Assembly: GCA_937894055.1 (NCBI GenBank)
Contig: CALDHQ010000082.1
Span: 1-6,498 of the forward strand
Reading direction: 5' to 3'
Length of the DNA: 6,498 bases
From: an uncultured Polymorphobacter sp.
Lineage (GTDB): Bacteria > Pseudomonadota > Alphaproteobacteria > Sphingomonadales > Sphingomonadaceae
Every line of letters starts with the position of its first letter. The stretch's first letter is position 1. Below are positions 5,415 through 6,498 of this stretch, piece by piece. The notes below the pieces were generated by a model, which worked only from the letters and a program-made list of their open reading frames with translations, had not been told where the DNA came from and searched no databases. Made by a program: the position numbers and the translations under genes.

Positions 5415-6412
5415 CGCGGTTGGCCAGGCTGCTGCTGTGGCTGCTCGTCGTGCTGGCGGCGCCGGTTGCCGCCGACGAATTCCGCCCCGCCTATCTGCAG
5501 ATCACCCAGACCGCGCCGACCAGCTATGACGTGCTGTGGAAGGTGCCGGCGCTCGACGAGAACACCACGCTCAAGGTCAAGCCGGTGTTTCCCGCGGGCA
5601 CGACCGCTGCCAGCCCCAAGCACACCAGCTTTGCCAATGGCATGGCGGTGCAGCGCTGGCGCATCGACGTGGCCGGCGGGCTCGAGGGCAAGACCATCGG
5701 CTTTCCCGACCTGCCGAATTCGCGCACCGACATCATCGTCCGGCTGGCGCGCGCCGATGGCAGCGTACAGCTCGACCGCATCCTCGCGGTCGATCCGAAC
5801 TTCACCGTCAAGGCCAGCCCCGGCGCGTTCGAGGTCGTGCAGACCTACACCGTGCTCGGTATCGAACACATCCTGACCGGCTTCGACCATCTGTGCTTCG
5901 TACTGGCGCTGGTGATGATCGTGCGCGGCACCAAGCGGCTGTTGTGGACGGTCACCGCATTCACGCTGGCGCATTCGATCACGCTCGCACTCGCCACGCT
6001 AGGCGTCATCCATGTCCCCGGTCCGCCGGTGGAAGCAACGATCGCGCTGTCGATCGTCTTCGTCGCCAGCGAGATCGTCCAACAACTGCGCGGCCGCGAA
6101 GGGCTGGCGGCAAAGAAGCCGTGGCTGGTGGCGTTCAGCTTCGGGCTGCTGCACGGGCTGGGCTTCGCCGGTGCGCTGGCCGAAATCGGGCTGCCGGCGA
6201 ATTCGATCCCGCTGGCGTTGCTGTTCTTCAACGTCGGCGTCGAAATCGGGCAGTTGCTGTTTATTGCTGTCGTGCTGGCGGCGACGCGGTTGCTGTGGCG
6301 GGTGGTCGGTGACCGGTTCGACCTGCACCGTGCAGCGATTATCCCGGCGTATCTGATCGGCGGTATCGCGAGTTATTGGGTGATCGAGCGCATCGTTAAG
6401 TTCTGGCTGTAG
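5411..6412 (+). CDS. HupE/UreJ family membrane protein with periplasmic N-terminal domain
   Basis: A 333-residue protein. The ATG at 5411 overlaps the isomerase stop (ATGA), with GGAG 10 nt upstream inside the isomerase gene. Residues 1-21 are a signal peptide ending APVAA before DEF. Residues about 22-140 form a soluble, beta-rich extracytoplasmic domain. Residues about 145-333 hold six or so hydrophobic segments of the HupE/UreJ_2 type. Its hallmark motifs are GIEHILTGFDHL (150-161, His153, Asp159, His160), FTLAHS (184-189, His188), FSFGLLHGLGFAG (242-254, His248) and FFNVGVEIGQ (272-281, Glu278). Family members are nickel/cobalt permeases or accessory proteins of hydrogenase and urease loci. 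Neither enzyme is encoded here, so the metal and role are open. The membrane His/Asp/Glu residues are candidate metal ligands by family analogy. The frame is open far upstream of 5411, but that stretch is the shadow of the isomerase gene. Confidence 0.9.
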   Translation: MTRLARLLLWLLVVLAAPVAADEFRPAYLQITQTAPTSYDVLWKVPALDENTTLKVKPVFPAGTTAASPKHTSFANGMAVQRWRIDVAGGLEGKTIGFPDLPNSRTDIIVRLARADGSVQLDRILAVDPNFTVKASPGAFEVVQTYTVLGIEHILTGFDHLCFVLALVMIVRGTKRLLWTVTAFTLAHSITLALATLGVIHVPGPPVEATIALSIVFVASEIVQQLRGREGLAAKKPWLVAFSFGLLHGLGFAGALAEIGLPANSIPLALLFFNVGVEIGQLLFIAVVLAATRLLWRVVGDRFDLHRAAIIPAYLIGGIASYWVIERIVKFWL

Positions 6413-6433
6413 AGCGGGAAGGGCCTCCGGCGG

Positions 6434-6498
6434 GCAGGGCCTAGGCCCTGCACCCGATTGAAGAGCGCCAAACAAATGGGTGCAGGCCTCAGGCCTGC
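6434..6498. repeat. Paired GC-rich palindromes downstream of the HupE gene
   Basis: Two related palindromes lie 22 bp after the HupE stop: GCAGGGCCTAGGCCCTGC (6434-6451, perfect, 18 bp) and GCAGGCCTCAGGCCTGC (6482-6498, 8-bp arms around one base), the latter touching the window end. In addition CCTGCACCC (6447-6455) is the reverse complement of GGGTGCAGG (6478-6486), with a 22-nt spacer. The long pairing would compete with both local hairpins. No U-tract follows on the plus strand, so this is not a standard intrinsic terminator. It resembles an intergenic REP/BIME-type palindromic repeat; whether it is repeated in the genome cannot be seen here. The remaining bases 6413-6433 hold nothing recognisable. 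Confidence 0.6.

Noticed and set aside
6434..6498. Intrinsic terminator for the isomerase-HupE operon
   Set aside because: The palindromes are strong, but no run of T follows on the plus strand within the window, so they are listed as a repeat instead.

Overview
The window looks like chromosomal DNA from a GC-rich alphaproteobacterium, most likely a sphingomonad (Sphingomonas, Sphingopyxis or Novosphingobium type). This is inferred from strong G/C preference at third codon positions, the protein sequence styles, and a GC-rich stem terminator with a short U-tract. There is no rRNA or tRNA to confirm the taxon. I saw no insertion sequence, CRISPR array, phage gene or plasmid function.

Layout, left to right. 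(1) Positions 1-399, minus strand: the N-terminal part of a small helical, probably membrane-associated protein resembling DUF697/YcjF-type proteins, cut off by the window edge. (2) Positions 400-543: a short intergenic region with a textbook rho-independent terminator pointing leftwards (484-517). (3) Positions 544-4408, minus strand: two tandem paralogous genes of the DUF3604 family. The upstream copy (2504-4408) has a signal peptide or anchor; the downstream copy (544-2424) has a lipoprotein signal. They are 79 bp apart and share the terminator. (4) Positions 4409-4574: a 166-bp divergent intergenic region. (5) Positions 4575-6412, plus strand: a membrane-anchored PpiC/parvulin-type peptidyl-prolyl isomerase starting at TTG, joined through an ATGA overlap to a HupE/UreJ-family membrane protein with a periplasmic N-terminal domain. 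(6) Positions 6413-6498: two short GC-rich palindromes with an alternative long-range pairing.

How the genes may work together: all four complete genes encode proteins with export or membrane signals, so the locus looks like a cell-envelope module. Both DUF3604 proteins keep four separated motifs (HxH, [D/E]H, PHN, [D/S]xH) in the order expected of a PHP-type metal-dependent hydrolase, and both end in an SPIWYTP segment like the end of CehA/McbA-type PHP proteins. HupE/UreJ proteins are nickel/cobalt-type permeases or accessory proteins, yet no hydrogenase or urease gene is present. The working hypothesis is a periplasmic metallohydrolase pair with a dedicated metal-handling membrane protein and a folding helper. 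The biochemical role and substrate are unknown, and nothing in the sequence proves the link beyond gene order and shared localisation.
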